The notes: generated from the letters alone by a model not told the origin. A DNA stretch of 64,000 nucleotides from Mytilus edulis (GCF_963676685.1 NC_092345.1:43049838-43113837), one strand, 5' to 3'. Positions 47,596 through 61,124 are shown, numbered from the stretch's first letter. Made by a program: numbers and translations.

Positions 47596-47984
47596 TTATT
47601 CTAATGTTCCCGTTGAACTTGGAGAAGATAACCACAAGTATCCGAATAAAAAGATAAAGTAGGTCAAAGACGCTAAAATTGTTTTATAACATTAAACATT
47701 TCAGTAAAAGAAGCTGTAAGGTATTTATTTTCTCATTTTAATAATTTTGATTAGGAAACTAGATAAAAATAAAGCATCGTTTAGATTTTAAAAATAAAAC
47801 AAAATATACATTATATCGAACATCCTCTTATTTAATTCAGTTGTCTGTGAACTTCTGTGTTGGTACCATAGTAAAGGGGCATAAAGAGTTACTCTAGTCC
47901 GTTCGTCCCAAACGTCTAAAAAGGGTTCCGTTCTCTTAACTTTAGTTGCCTCAACCAAATACTACAAAACTTATACACAAAATA

Positions 47985-48890
47985 AAAAAGAAGATGTGGC
48001 ATGAGTGCCATTAAGAACTATCCACAAAAGACTAGATGACACAGAAATTAACAGCTATAAGTCACCCTACGGCCTTCAACAATTAGCAAATTCAATATCG
48101 CATAGTCAGCTATAAAAGGCACCGAAATAACAATGTAAAACAATTCAAACGAGAAAAGAAACGGACAAATTTATATACAAAAAATAAACAAAAACAAATA
48201 TATAACACCTAAACAAACGACAATTCATGAATTACAGTCTCCTGACTTGGGACAGGCACATACAAACAGAATGAGGCGGATTAAACATGCTAGTGGGATC
48301 CCCACCCTCCACCTAATGTGGCATGAGTGCCAAAGAAGAACTCCCTACAAGAGACCAGATGACACAGAAATTAACAACTATATGTCACCATACGGCCTTT
48401 AACAATGAGCAAATTGATATAGGAAGATGTGGTATGAGTGCCAATGAGATAACAATTTATAAAAGTAAACCTTTATAGGTGAATGTACGGCCTTCAACAC
48501 GGAGCCTTGGCTCCCACCAAACAACAAGCTATAAAGGGCCCAAAATTACTAGTGTAAAACCATTGAAACGGGAAAACCAACGGTCTAATAGTCTATAAAA
48601 TAACGAGAAACGAGAAATACGTATAAATTAAATAAACAAACGACAACTAATATAATTAGATTCCTGACTTAGGACAGGTGCAAAACATTTGCAGCGGGAT
48701 TAAACGTTTCAATGGTACCAAACCTTCTCCCTTTTTCTGAAACAATAGAATAACATCACAACATAGAAAAACACACGATAAAACGAAATTCAAACGAAAA
48801 GAGAAACGAACAAATATATAGGCTCCTGACTTGCGACAGGCACATGCATACTGAATAAGGCGGGGTCTACACCATATCCCTTACCTGGGA
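47985..48890 (-). repeat. Cluster of partial mussel interspersed repeats
   Basis: At least three truncated copies of the 'gaagatgtggcatgagtgcc ... caacaatgagcaaattc ... ctcctgacttgggacaggca' family stand head to tail (starts near 47990, 48315 and 48420). Confidence 0.75.
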
Positions 48891-49619
48891 CAATGCTTAT
48901 TTCCACATAAAAAAAAATAAATTTGAAATTTGGTAGCGTCACTTTTACCGTCAATGCTGAATTTTTCGTTTTCGTTCTTTTTAATTTTTTTTTTGATTCA
49001 ATCAAATGCTATAAACCTTATACATAATGTTTATTACCCTATAACACAGATTCATCAAGTTCGATATTGGGTCGTGTTTCCGTTCATGAGTTATTAGATA
49101 TAAGAAGTTGGTGCGAGTACTAATAATACAAATATCAACACGTAGCCTTAAGATAGGATAATGCTAAATCTGTTGTTTCTGTTCTTTAACTTTAGTTTGC
49201 CTCAACCAAATGTTTTGAAACTTCAACATTACGTGAATCCTGCATCTATATGTGGAAGTTTACTTGTTGGTTTTTTTCACAAGCAGGGGCATATGTGGCC
49301 CATATATATAGACATATTGTACATTTATTGTACATTTATTTTAGTAAACAGTTTATTTACTTCCTTTGGATTTTACTTCTATTAGAATTAACTTGCATAT
49401 TTTTCTAGGATTGCGGTGCAGTTTGATAACAAACCAGCATAAAAAAGTGTTTCACTAGATAGAGCTCTAAGTCTAAGTGTACTTTAAAGGTTCTTCGCAC
49501 TGAGTTCAGTTAATTGATATGCGTATACCTTCTGTGTGATTTTTCAAGATGCTTAAACAGACTATCCATATCTACATGTCCATGAAATGAAGTCCAAGGT
49601 GAAATGATTGAAACATTTT

Positions 49620-50560
49620 GAATCATCTATCACAACTGGTAGCACATAGTGCTACTGAATCAGTAAATGTGTTAAAGAGACAGTAACATGACAAAAGAGT
49701 AAAAATCAATCGAAGGCCACCAATGGGTTTTTAACAAAGTAAGAAAATCTCTCGCCCGGCGACGGACTTCAGATGGCCCCTAAACAAAATCTGTACTAGT
49801 TCAAACTCCAATACATAAAACTGAAATTACAATTAAAAACATACAAGACTAACAAAAACCAGAGACTCCTGACTTTGTCAAGGTAAATATAATCATACCA
49901 AGAGGCACACCCAATGCAATATGCATAGGTCAAGAGTCAACAAGTCATAGACTGGTCAAGAGTGCCATGTCAAAAAAAAAAAAAAAAAAAAAAAACAAAG
50001 CAGATTTTGAGGAACACAAACACAGTGGTACAAAAAAACTAACAAATATATCTATAGATCTAAAATAAATGTAAGAAGATGTGGTATAAGTGCAATTAGA
50101 CAATTCTCCAAATAATTCAATCAAAATATACAAGTTGTACAATGAGGGCAAAGGTCAAGCTCATATGAAGTTTCTCGTTCCACAAGACTCACCATCTTAT
50201 GACAATACATTTTCATGCTACATATTCAGAAGCAAGGTCAATTTAGAATTATAATTTTAGGTCAGGGTAATATACAAATGAACACCCAAAGTGCATAGGT
50301 CAAGAGTCAAAAAGTCATAGTCTGGTCAAGAGTTCCATGTCAAAAATACACAAAGCAGTCCTGCACAAAAGTTCATCACGGTACACGTAACAATGGCTTA
50401 TGTCATGATGCACTACACATGCCAAATACAGAAAATATGGGTCAGGGACAGAAACAGAAGACATATAACTAAACTCAATGGAACAGTACTTGTATTGCAG
50501 GTCACTATATACAAGAGCCTTCAACATAGAACATAAACTTTCCCAACATTTCAAAGTTAA
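49620..50560 (-). repeat. Repeat cluster with 54-bp direct repeats
   Basis: 49660-49910 is a piece of the 40195 family. The sequence gcataggtcaagagtcaaca ... ctggtcaagagtgccatgtc occurs at 49922-49975 and again at 50294-50347, the first followed by an A23 run. Related text recurs near 55250-55460. Confidence 0.65.
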
Positions 50561-51143
50561 AACCGTCTTTCACAAACGTTTGAGCAGGATTCTTTGCAAC
50601 GATTATCTTACCACTGTTAATTGAAAATCGGGTGGTGCAGTTATGTCAATAAATTAAAACGGTAAGATAAAACTTTTTAAAACACTTAAAACTAGGGTTT
50701 ACCATTAATTTCTAACCTTACCATGTGATAGCACTATGGTAAACTGATAGAAACACATGATACAGTCATGAAATTAAATATTTCCAATAGTACGACCAGA
50801 ACAATACAAGACAGAGTTGGAAACAAATGAAAGTAATTACAATTACGAATTTTTAATCACAATGCACAAATAAGGAACCGTAGTTTTCATTCAATTTATT
50901 CATTTAAAATGTACGCTCGCGTTAAACAATGGAAATTGACACTGTATATTTATATAAACGATCAATCTTGTAACACTGGACACTTTTAATTTGCAAAACA
51001 CTCATTTGCAAATCCGCCGCCGCCTCAAACAAGAGCTACAATATCATGTATATAACCAAAATGTGCGGAATTACATGGGATTCAATAATTTCATTGGTTT
51101 TATACTGTTACTGTCGTATTTATTTTGCAATTTGAATTATAAA

Positions 51144-51367
51144 AACATGGGATTTTCAATATCCCATGGGACAGGGCAAAATCCCATGGGATTTACCATT
51201 ATCCCATGGGATTTTGGTTAAATCCCATGGGATTTTTTTTGGTCCCATGGGATTATTGTAGTCCCATGGGATATTTGTTGTCCCATGGGACAAAAAAAAT
51301 CCCATGGGACTATAATTATCCCATGGGATTTTTAATATCCCATGGGACAAAATAAAATCCTATGGGA
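51144..51367. repeat. Regularly spaced array of the palindrome RTCCCATGGGAY
   Basis: Perfect boxes TCCCATGGGA start at 51162, 51182, 51202, 51223, 51243, 51262, 51281, 51300, 51319 and 51338. Degraded boxes lie at 51144 and 51358. Spacing is 19-21 bp. The flanking base is always purine before and pyrimidine after. Spacers of 9-11 bp are AT-rich and differ from one another. Confidence 0.97.
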
Positions 51368-51371
51368 TTAA

Positions 51372-53860
51372 AATTATAAATATATATATATAAATATAAA
51401 GTTATGTGTATGTTACAATGAATGCTGTTTGGTAGTAAAATGTTTTAAATGTATACGAGTTTTTTATATTTTTTATATATACATATATATAAAAAAAAAA
51501 TTTTTTGTCACAAACATGTTTTTTATTTGTTTATATGACAATAAAGATTATTCTTATTTTGGAATGTATAATAATAATATTTTACAGTCAAAGAATAAAG
51601 TCCTTTAACTGAAAAAAAATGATGAAATTTCTAAATAAATGAAAAAAATATTGTTTTGAAATCTTTGTCTTGTTTATTCTATTATGAAAAATAGAACTGA
51701 AAAAATATTTCATATTTTGACTGAATAGTTCACTCTTTTCATGAGGTAAGATTTTCTTTGTTATAGGTTCATTGCAATACTTGTATAGGCAAACAATTTG
51801 AATTATATATACCTTTGTGGTGTACATAATAGTATGCTTATATTTGCAAATTTATAATATAAACACTTTTTGTTAAAGTTTTTGCTTTCTTTATTCACAA
51901 CTTGCTATGTACAATTATTCAGTCCACTATATAAGAGTGAAGTCAATAAATAATTTCATTCACTAGAATATTCCTGCAATTCTTAGACAAAACATTTTTT
52001 CAATCTGTTCTTCAAAGATCTTCCTCTGTGCATCTTTATTGAATGGAGAGATTCAAATGAGAAGACAAAGCAAGTTTATTTGGACAACAACATTCTAATA
52101 TCTTGTTCATTCGTTCCATCTTTCAATTGATAATTACATTGTTGTATTTATATGATCAAGTTCTTGTGCATCAATGATCGTGATGATATGACTCCTTTTT
52201 GTTTATAGTCATCATGTTGAAATTTCCTCTTTCAAATAAATGTAGGAAAAAACATGTTCCATTTCAAATTAAAAAAAAAAAGTCGCACTATGGAGAAAAA
52301 TATCAGCTTTAAGTTTTCCGTTCAGTATTGATCTGTGAATGCTGACCATGAAAATCGAGATGTCTGACCTACAAATACACAAACTCAAAAATTATCAGTG
52401 AAGAGATCAATAAAATGGCTATTTTATCATGTTTATGATTAATATGATAAACTTTAATTTTATAAATATTCAAGTACTAAATTACAGAAATCGCTTAAAT
52501 TTTATAATAGTTTAGTTAAAGTACAGCTTATTTAAAATTATAATAAAAAAATATAGGTCATATATGAGTTAAATAAGATATTACATTTCTAATGCCAAAA
52601 AATGGCATTTTTGCACCAAAGGGAGATAATTTGGAGCTTTTTCAATGATATATGCATTTTAAAAGTCATCTGGGGCCAAACCAAATTGATTGTTTTGAAT
52701 GATTTGGTGTACCATATGATAAAGTTATAAATAAAATGAGTTATGAAAAAAAAATATTAAACATTTTTCTGAAATTGTTATACCCTAGAGCCTCCTTAAA
52801 TGTCATTTGATCTCTATTGGAGAAATGTCTCATTGGAAATCAGACTACTAAGTGTTTCTTATTTTTATATCAACCCAGCCATATTATACCTGTCTAATAT
52901 CAGGAGCTTGTACATAGTTCAGTGGTTGATGTTGGTTCATATCCGTCATTTTTATTTTTCATAATTTTTTGTTTTTATAAATTAGTCTGGTATATTTGAC
53001 GTTTGAATTGATGCTCTGTTTTAAATTTGGTTAGCATGGTTAGTGTTGACTTTTATAGATTACTATAACATGTATAAGGTATGGATTTTCTCATTACTTA
53101 CAGGTCATCAATGGCCTCTAATAAGTAATTACAATGCTTACATCCACTAAATTGAACTCTGATGGATAGTTTTCTCTTTCATCATACCACATCTTATTTT
53201 AATAAATATTTAATCATTATTCAAGGAAAAAAACTAAGTGGACTTACCATTTAGGCTTTGTTGACCTCTGTAAATCTTATTTTGTTGCTAATTTCTTCTG
53301 TTTATAGTTTCCTCTTTATCTTTCAAGTTCTTGCCCTACACATAAAAGGGTAAACATCATTTAATGACAAAAATAACTACTACATGTATTACATAATTAG
53401 TAGGCAACTGAAAATTTTGTCTTATTTGTATATAACATCAACTTACTCATCATTCTTGCTGTTCAATATCATGAATATTACCATTATTCTATGAATATGA
53501 GGTCACAGTAAAATTAACCTTGGTAGGCAGACATCTTTTTTTATATGATACCTTGTAGTCATTCCATACAACAAGTAGACCTATGCTTAAAAAATCTAAG
53601 GCCAAAATTAAAAATATGTTTGTTTCCCCTCCCCCCACACGGGTCAAAAATAAGCGCCCGGGTCAAAAAAATATTTTCCACAAAAAAATCGAAATTAATT
53701 TTTTCCTGAAAATAATTTGTTTCCGTTTTTGGTTAAAAGCAGAAGGATTGATAATCTAAATAAATACACTCAAATTGAGCACAAACAACTGATAAGTGGC
53801 CTGGACTGGACAAGTCAAACCATTCATGTGACCATGCTATGACAATCACATCCAGTTAAA
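51372..53860. other. Intergenic, no gene I can support
   Basis: AT-rich, with AT-microsatellite just right of the palindrome array (51380-51500). On the minus strand a segment with acceptor and gtaagt donor (about 53246-53337), and possible 3' UTR-like sequence to 51900 with AATAAA motifs, could be exons of a non-coding or 3'-terminal transcript. All frames close quickly. 52800-52860 and 53090-53200 hold short mussel repeat fragments. Confidence 0.4.
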
Positions 53861-53867
53861 AAAAACT

Positions 53868-55130
53868 AGAGGCTCTCAAGAGCCTGTGTCGCTCACCTGT
53901 TAATGTGTTTACTGATGTCGGCCATCTTCGTTGGTAGGCGGGGTCATTAGACACTTTTTAAAAAAATAGTTACCCTAGTATTATGAATGTGGCCAAGTTT
54001 GGTTAAATTTGGCCAAGTAGTTTTAGAAATGATTTTTATACAAGTTACAAAAATGACGAAAAGTTGTTCAATATTGACTATAAAGGGCAATAACTCCTTA
54101 AGGGGTCCTTTAACAATTTTGATCATGCTAATTTATTTGTAGATCTTACTTTGCTGAACATTATTGCTGTCTACAGTTTATCTCTATCTATAATAGTATT
54201 CAAGATAATAACCAAAAACTGCAAAATTACCTTAAAATCACCAATTTTAGGGCAGCAACCCAACAACAGGTTGTCCAATTCAACTGAAAATTTGTGAGGG
54301 GATATATCTTATTCTGATGGACATTTAAATCTTGAAAGATTTGCCCTAAACGTCTTAGTTTCAAAGATATAGAGCAAAACCTGCATTTTACCACTATGTT
54401 CTAATTTTAGCCATGTCGGCCATTTTGTTTGGTAGGCTAGGTCATCGGACACATTTTATAAACTACAAACCACAATGATAATTGTGGCCAAGTTTGGTTA
54501 AATTTGGCAAAGTAGTTTCAGAGAAGAATATTTTTAAAAAAGTTACAAAAAATTATGAAAGTTGTTAAAAATTGACTATAAAGGGCAATAACTCCTTAAG
54601 GGGTCGACTGACAGTTTTTGTCATGTTGACTTATTTGTAGGTCTTACTTTGCTGAACATTATTGCTTTTACAGTTTATCTCTATCTATAATAGTATTCAA
54701 GATAATAACCAAAAACTGCAAAATTTTCTTAAAATAACCATTTCACAGGCAGCAACCCATCAACAGGTTGTCCGATTCGTCTGAAAATTTCAGGGCAGAT
54801 AAATCTTGACCTGATCAACAATTTTACCCCCTGTCAGATTTGCTCTAAATGCTTTGGTTTTTGAGTTATAAGCCAAAAACTGCATTTTACCCCTATGTTC
54901 TATTTTTAGCCATGGCGGCCATCTTGGTTGGTTTGACGGGTCACGCCACACATTTTTTTAACTAGATACCCCAAGGATGATTGTGGCCAAGTTTGGTAGA
55001 ATTTGGCCAAGTAGTTTCAGAGGAGAAGATTTTTGTAAAAGTTTACGGACGACAGACGCAGGACGACAGACGAAGGACGCCAAGTGATGAGAAAAGCTCA
55101 CTTGACCTTTCAGGTCAGGTGAGCTAAAAA
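53868..55130. repeat. Long bivalve repeat with internal ~495-bp tandem units
   Basis: Left end agaggctctcaagagcctgt ... gctcacctg; right end aagctcacttgacctttcag, gtcaggtgagctaaaa, forming short inverted termini. Inside are two full units and one truncated unit beginning at about 53915, 54411 and 54908, each with gccaagtttggttaaatttg and agggcaataactccttaagg. A purine-rich cggacgacagacgcaggacg segment precedes the right end. It is a very common bivalve element without coding capacity. Confidence 0.85.
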
Positions 55131-56200
55131 GAACCTGCCTTCCTGGTCTGTTTACAAAGGGTAGACCCGGGGGAGGGGAAACAGACATTCTTTTAAATGT
55201 GGCCTGATAAAATGACAAAACCAAGAAAACTTATCATTGACCAAAGAACAATAAAATGCGGTCATGGTTTATATATGAATCTGCCATTCAGACATGCACA
55301 ACTTACAATTGTTTCATATTTACCAAATAGAATCTACCTGTAACTTTAAACATATATGATAAACTGACAAAACAATGCAGTGTTTCATTGCCCAATGAAT
55401 CATGAAAATGAGGTCAAGTTCATATAAAATATGACAGACAGCTAAGTGCATCTTACAATTATTTCATTCACTAAATAAAGGGGCCTTATTGCTTACAGTA
55501 TCCGGAAAATAGACCAAACCACAAAAACTAAATATTTTCAAAGTTCCTTATACCCTGCCAATTTGTTATGGTTGTGCCTGTTCTAAGTCAGGATCCGATA
55601 ATTAAGTGATTGTCGTTTGTTTATGTGTAACATATCTGTTTTCAATTTTTTTGTACATAAATTAGGTTGTTAGTTTTCAACTTTCAACTTGGCTATCATG
55701 TGTAAAATCATACAAGTGTTGGGAAAACAGGAAGTTGTCGAGTGATGAATCTGAAAATGCATCACACAGTATAGCTGACTTATTTAACCCTGAAACCAAA
55801 TTTCAGAAATCCTTCTATTGTAGTTCCTAAGGAAAATGGGACGAAAAATATTCATCGGACGGACTGACTGACGCAAGGATGGATGGACAGACAGGGGTAA
55901 AACAGTATACCCCCCCTTTTTTAAAGTTGGGGCATAATTTTAATACGGGGCTATAAAAACCCATGCAAGATGTCAAAACAAAAAGAAGTAACCTAATTCT
56001 TACTTGTTAGGGGCTATTTCTTTATTGTCGGTTATACATATAACAATACAACATATTAAAGGTCTGTAGAGCTTTTATCCGACATACATATATGACAAGC
56101 ACAATACATTTGTACATGAAACATAAAGCTCATCACTGAGATAGTAGTCTCAGATAGAGGGAGGCGGGGTCAACCAAACTCCCCTATTCAATCTGAATGT
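55131..56200. other. Intergenic with repeat fragments
   Basis: Fragments related to the 49620 cluster (55250-55460) and the 13215 repeat (55590-55690), plus a cggacggactgactgacg fragment (55855-55900). No gene. Confidence 0.5.
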
Positions 56201-56977
56201 AGGACAGAAAGTCACAGTCAAAGAGTCACACACTGTCACAGGACAAAAAGTCACAATTTAGTTTTGAGATTATTTTTCTTTGAACAAGAAAACACTCTTT
56301 TTGTATTTTCTTGAAGTTTTATACATGAACATGATGTAGCAACTTTAAATTAAAATTTATTAAAAACAAATAAATCAGTGCATTAGGTTTGCGCACATTA
56401 CCATTACATTTGCGCACAAAAATCATTACGTTTGTGTGCAGCTTTTGATTACATTTGCACGCATTTTTTAACATGTAAATATAAAAAAAAAAGATATAGT
56501 ATGATTGCCTTTTACAGCTGACTATGCGGTATGGGCTTTACCTCGGGCTTTGCTCATTGTTGAAGGCTGTAGGGTGACCTATGGTTGTTAATGTCTGTGT
56601 CATTTTGGTCTCTTGTGGACAGTTGTCTCATTGGCAATCATACCATATCTTCTTTATATTGGCTTATGGTTGAAGGCCGTAAAGACCTCTAGTTGTTAAT
56701 GTCTGTGTCATTTTGGTCTCTTGTGGACAGTTGTCTCATTGGCAATCATACCACATCTTCTTTTTTATATTATGAACAATTTCCTAAAATTAAAAATGAA
56801 TATATGTAATAAAAAGAAGATATTTCAAAATCTGTTTTCATTTATATTCAATCAATTGTCAACAAATTGTTTGTGACTTTTTGTCCTATCTACTTTGTTA
56901 CTTTATGCCTGAGTTTGACATGTGTTTGACTTTTTGTCCTGTGACTTTTTGTCGGAATGTCCTGTGACTTTCTGTTC
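56201..56977. repeat. Inverted arms of GGACAAAAAGTCAC boxes with an inner tandem array
   Basis: 56201-56274 carries aggacagaaagtcac and caggacaaaaagtcac. 56873-56977 carries the inverse boxes gtgactttttgtcct (three or four). Between them, 56381-56470 holds four copies of cattacgtttgcgcac-like units at 20-25 bp spacing, and 56514-56765 holds two head-to-tail copies of a mussel interspersed repeat. Confidence 0.75.
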
Positions 56978-57177
56978 GTTTACCTTCCATCTTAATCAGT
57001 GAACTGAATAATTGTTTTTCGCAGAAGTCCGGGGAGTGTTAAAAAATCACATGTGCAAGTTGAGAGTCAACACTTACACAGGGACTACACAATACTTTTT
57101 CAGAATGTCAGCAAAAAAGAATCACTGGTGACAGGGGAGTGTAACCGATGAAATGATCCTGAATCAGATAAGATTTT

Positions 57178-57365
57178 CCCGGTACGTCTAAACACCGCTC
57201 AGGAGGACCTCCTGGGTGCACACATGCAGGGCATACAAAGTGCACTCATGGCAGACCCTATATAGTCGCCGTCGTATCTGCACACATGATGGATGTATAT
57301 ATTCGTTATAGATCGTCATACACTTCTCATTTTAGAGTTAAATTTGCAAGCAATCTCTTAAGATT
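57178..57365 (+). repeat. Solo terminal repeat of the Mutator-like element at 60259
   Basis: Starts cggtacgtctaaacaccgct and continues through gtgcactcatgg and gatggatgtatatattcgtt to ttttagagttaaatttgcaa, matching 60259-60400. No inverted partner was found nearby. A more diverged copy is at 59011-59110. Confidence 0.7.
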
Positions 57366-58567
57366 TTAAAATAATAATGCTACTAAAAATATATTATTTC
57401 CCCCAATTTTCGCAATTTTTTCGCCATATAAAATATTTAGGCGACTGTGCTTTTAGTGAATATAAACGATGACGAGGCCTCACGAATAAATATAAATATG
57501 AAATATACTGGAACATCGATTAGCATAGATCGAGCAGCAGAGTAAACTTCCACATAAATCTCGAAGTTATTTACGCCGGATAATATAGACTGTGCTCCTG
57601 AATAAAGTTGTCAAATACATTAATTTGTGTTTTTTACTTCTACAAGAAATTTGACTCAAATGCTAATTACGCACCATTTGCTGAGCAGAGAATCATTCTA
57701 AGCCAGGAACCGTCTATACTAACTGATAACAGTAAGAATAGAAAGTCTCTGTAAAAAGGCAGTCAATCCTAACAGAACTGTATTAACTTAATTATACATG
57801 TACATCAAGTTCCAGCACCTCACCAAGCACCCTTGCCTTGCATACTGAGATGGCAAACTGGTGTGTGTCAGTATTTTAATATAAAACTGCGTAGGTTCAT
57901 ATCGTTTGATTCAACGTTTGTTTGGTTATTTTTTAAGGATCGTTGTAAAATTATATCTAAATCTTTGTTGAAATACGATTTTAAATTGTTCAATTCTTTC
58001 TATTTCATAATTTTGTCAAAGTCTACTTTTTTAAGTTTTAAATTTTACAGAAAAAATGAATATTCCCTTTTGATTTGAAGAAAATCTTTTTGAACTGTCA
58101 TGACATGGTGTTGCAAAGCTGATTACAGGTAACTATAACATACAGTAAATCAAGTTCCATTACGACAGTGCGTGTATTCTCGGTTGTGTATAACGTATAG
58201 TTTTCTAGAGAACATCCTGTCTACGTGTAATACAGATTAATGACATTATACAACATTTCTTTGGTTAAATGTGATAAGGTATCTGTGTCCATTCCCTATT
58301 TCAACACCACTAATTTTTCGAAGAAAAAAAAAAAAAAAAAAAAAAATTATATGAAATTAAGAAGAAAAGTAGCAAATATAAACTTCAGTAATTGCGCATT
58401 GAGTAAACATAATTTCAATATTGCATGAACAAATCCGTGAGAAAACGTATAGATACATGTATGAATAAAGATGTGTTTAAAAAGACCTATTGGCTTTATT
58501 TCACACTAGGACCTAAGATAACTAGAACTAAGCAATGGTTGATCCAGAAATTTTCATAAGTGGGGAC
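57366..58567. other. Intergenic, no supported gene
   Basis: AT-rich, with an A-run at 58324-58346. The 81-codon frame at 57833 lacks signal, motif or splice support. Confidence 0.45.
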
Positions 58568-58853
58568 TCATTGACTGCCTTAGAGGGGTCACGTCCAGTC
58601 ATGCTTCCGTGATTCCCTATATAATCTACCATTTGTTTCCCAAGATTTAGGAGGGGGGCTGGTACACACATATATATATAAATATACCTCTGCGGCGGAG
58701 CCAGCCATTTGAAAAGGAGGGGGGTCCCAACCCAGTACAAAAGGGGGAGGGGGTGGTTCCAACCATATGTCCCCATTCAAATGCATTGATCGTTCAAAAA
58801 AAGGGGTGGTTCCAACCCCTGAAACCCTCCCCCTGGATCCGCCACTGATACCT
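58568..58853. repeat. G/C-run-rich repeat ending in ggatccgccactg
   Basis: Contains ggaggggggtcccaaccc, catatgtccccattcaaatg and ccctggatccgccactg. It is a diverged relative of 61892-62049 and of 63580-63730, whose ends read CAGKGGCGGATCC. Confidence 0.7.
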
Positions 58854-58859
58854 AGTATC

Positions 58860-58957
58860 ACAGGCACTTGTCTCAAAAATAAATTTCCTTTATACCTTAA
58901 TATAACACGTGTTATATTAAGGTATATAGGAAATTTTTTTTTGAGACAAGTGCCTGT
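58860..58957. repeat. Almost perfect 98-bp palindrome
   Basis: The arms run from acaggcacttgtctc to gagacaagtgcctgt and meet at a central CACGTG with no loop (ttaatataacacgtgttata). Only a few mismatches or indels occur (around 58880 and 58936). No ORF is meaningful here. Confidence 0.92.
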
Positions 58958-61124
58958 GCCTAGTATGCATATAATTAAGAACAGCTTTGAATATATGCAT
59001 ATGAAATAATGGTACGTTTAAAAACCGTTCAGGATCTCCTGGTTGCACACAGGACATTAAGTAACTTAGGACATGTATATAAATAGTAAGAGTTCAGGGT
59101 ATACATTCGATAATTAACATATTATATAATTTTGTAATTTTTGTTTTGAAAAAATCAGAGACATATAATACATGTATTGAGACATATATAATACATGTGT
59201 CTCTGAAAAAAATCAAACCATCTTTAAAGAAGTTATTTCAGTTTGAATCGACTGTCTTTTGCATTAGAATTCCAAAACGTTAATGTTATTTTCAAATGCC
59301 AAAACCTGCAAGAAAGAAATATTTATATTTGGTGATTTTTACACTAAACGTTTTCGTAATTTGTTTTAAAAATATTAAAAAGTACATGTACATCGTTTTT
59401 TCAAGATTTGTATAGTAACTGGTTTAATTAAGTCCCCTTGATGAAATTTAAATTGCGAGACGCTAATTAATAAACTTTGATCTATCTATCGGCATGCGTC
59501 GTTATTTGGGATACGTCACGGATGACCGATGGTCATATTCAATACGATATACCAATCATCATTTGAATTTGGTCAATTGATCTTTAATAATTAGGACTAA
59601 TTGGTGATGGCAGAGAATAAGTCGCTGGTGATGGTTAAAAACATATAGAAGTAAACTTTATGAAAATATATGAATATGCTAAATATATTTTTTTTCCGAA
59701 ATAATAATTAAAGACGTTTAGAAATAACAAATTTTCACAGTTTGGAAATTTTCAATTCAAGTTATTTCATTTTGAAAACGTTGAAAAATATAGATCTTAT
59801 TATATGTACAATGTGGGACTTGTTATAATGAATATTATCGCCAATATCACCATAATTACATAAAGAACAGATACAATATTCTTCTAAAGAGTTTGCCATC
59901 TAACAATTCAAAATGAAATGTTGAGTCGAAACTGAGGTACCTAATCTATAAAAAGAATCACCATTTTAGTCGAAATTAAACTGTATATATTCTTTTTTTC
60001 AAAACTCCTGAAATAATTTAACATTATCTATAGAGAGCTTACATATGCAAATCTGTTTAGAAGGATGTGAGCGTAAATAAAATTTGTTTATTAGCCCCCC
60101 CCCCCCTTTTTTTCCTTCTTTAAAATTTAATTGTAAACGATTTTCTTTCTTAACTTGTGTTTGCTCATTAACTGGGGTTCATGCTGTCAAAAAACAAAAA
60201 TGTCTCCTTATGTAAAAGTTATTGATAAAAAAAATATTTGAAGCTTCCAGAAGAATAACGGTACGTCTAAACACCGCTTGAAGGACCTCCTGATTGCACT
60301 CATGACATACGAAGTGCACTCAGGACCCTTTATAGTCATCGCACACAGGATGAATGCATATATTCTTTATACGCTTCTTATTTTAGAGTTAAATTTGGTA
60401 GAATTTGAAATCGAACTTAGATAGATATGTTACATTTGTAATTCTTAGAAAATAATAAGGGCACGTGTCACTGATTACACAACTACTGAGACATGAATTA
60501 TCCAATCAACAAAATTAATTGGAGTATCTTTATTGTTGTTTTATATATTGTGTTGTTTGTACAGTGTGACCATGCGGGAAGTAATATTGTGACGTTTAGA
60601 ATGAATATCACGATGTTTTAAGATTTTCGTCTTTTATTAAAATTTCGTTCCATAAATTTTTAAGTTTTATTCTTAATTTTATTATCATGTCCTGGACCAG
60701 TAATTAATTCTTTGCACGAGTTTGAAAAGGGAAATAAATGTTCATACTTTAATAAAAGAATTTATATTAATTAAAGTTTTGTATATGGAATCCGTTCTTA
60801 ACGGTAAAAGCCGTACTTTTCAAACAATCAAACTCATATACATGTAGTAAGATGTTATTTCTCATTTTTATCGAACTTGTCCAGGAATTTTATTTTTGAG
60901 TTATACGAATATTTTAAGAAATCCGTTTTTATTAAGTTTTTTTTCTCTAATTAAAGTCGTTTTGTCCAGTTTCACAAGCCTGAAACGAATTTCAATGCGA
61001 AAATAAATTCTGAAAATGAACTTGTCTCCGTTTTCGTCTCCGTTTTTTGAAAATTATGATATTTTGGGTATAATTATTTCTAAAAAATATGTAAGTTAGA
61101 TTGTAGTAGAGAGAAATTATAAAA

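Noticed and set aside
47384-47662. 92-codon repetitive frame (SWFHLG-type repeats)
   Set aside because: Generated by a degenerate tandem repeat with indels that break codon periodicity.
51156-51350. Frames reading through the TCCCATGGGA array (SHG/IPWD/PMG repeats)
   Set aside because: Open only because the box has no stop in these frames; spacers vary without regard to codons.
51144-51367. CRISPR array interpretation of the regular boxes
   Set aside because: Eukaryotic context, 10-12 bp palindromic repeats and 9-11 bp spacers are far outside CRISPR dimensions.
53246-53337. Possible minus-strand exon with acceptor and gtaagt donor
   Set aside because: All three frames contain early stops and no partner exon was found; kept only as a remark in the intergenic entry.
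54958-55224. 88-codon frame with proline-rich repeats
   Set aside because: Lies at the end of a known-type bivalve repeat and repeats its low-complexity sequence.
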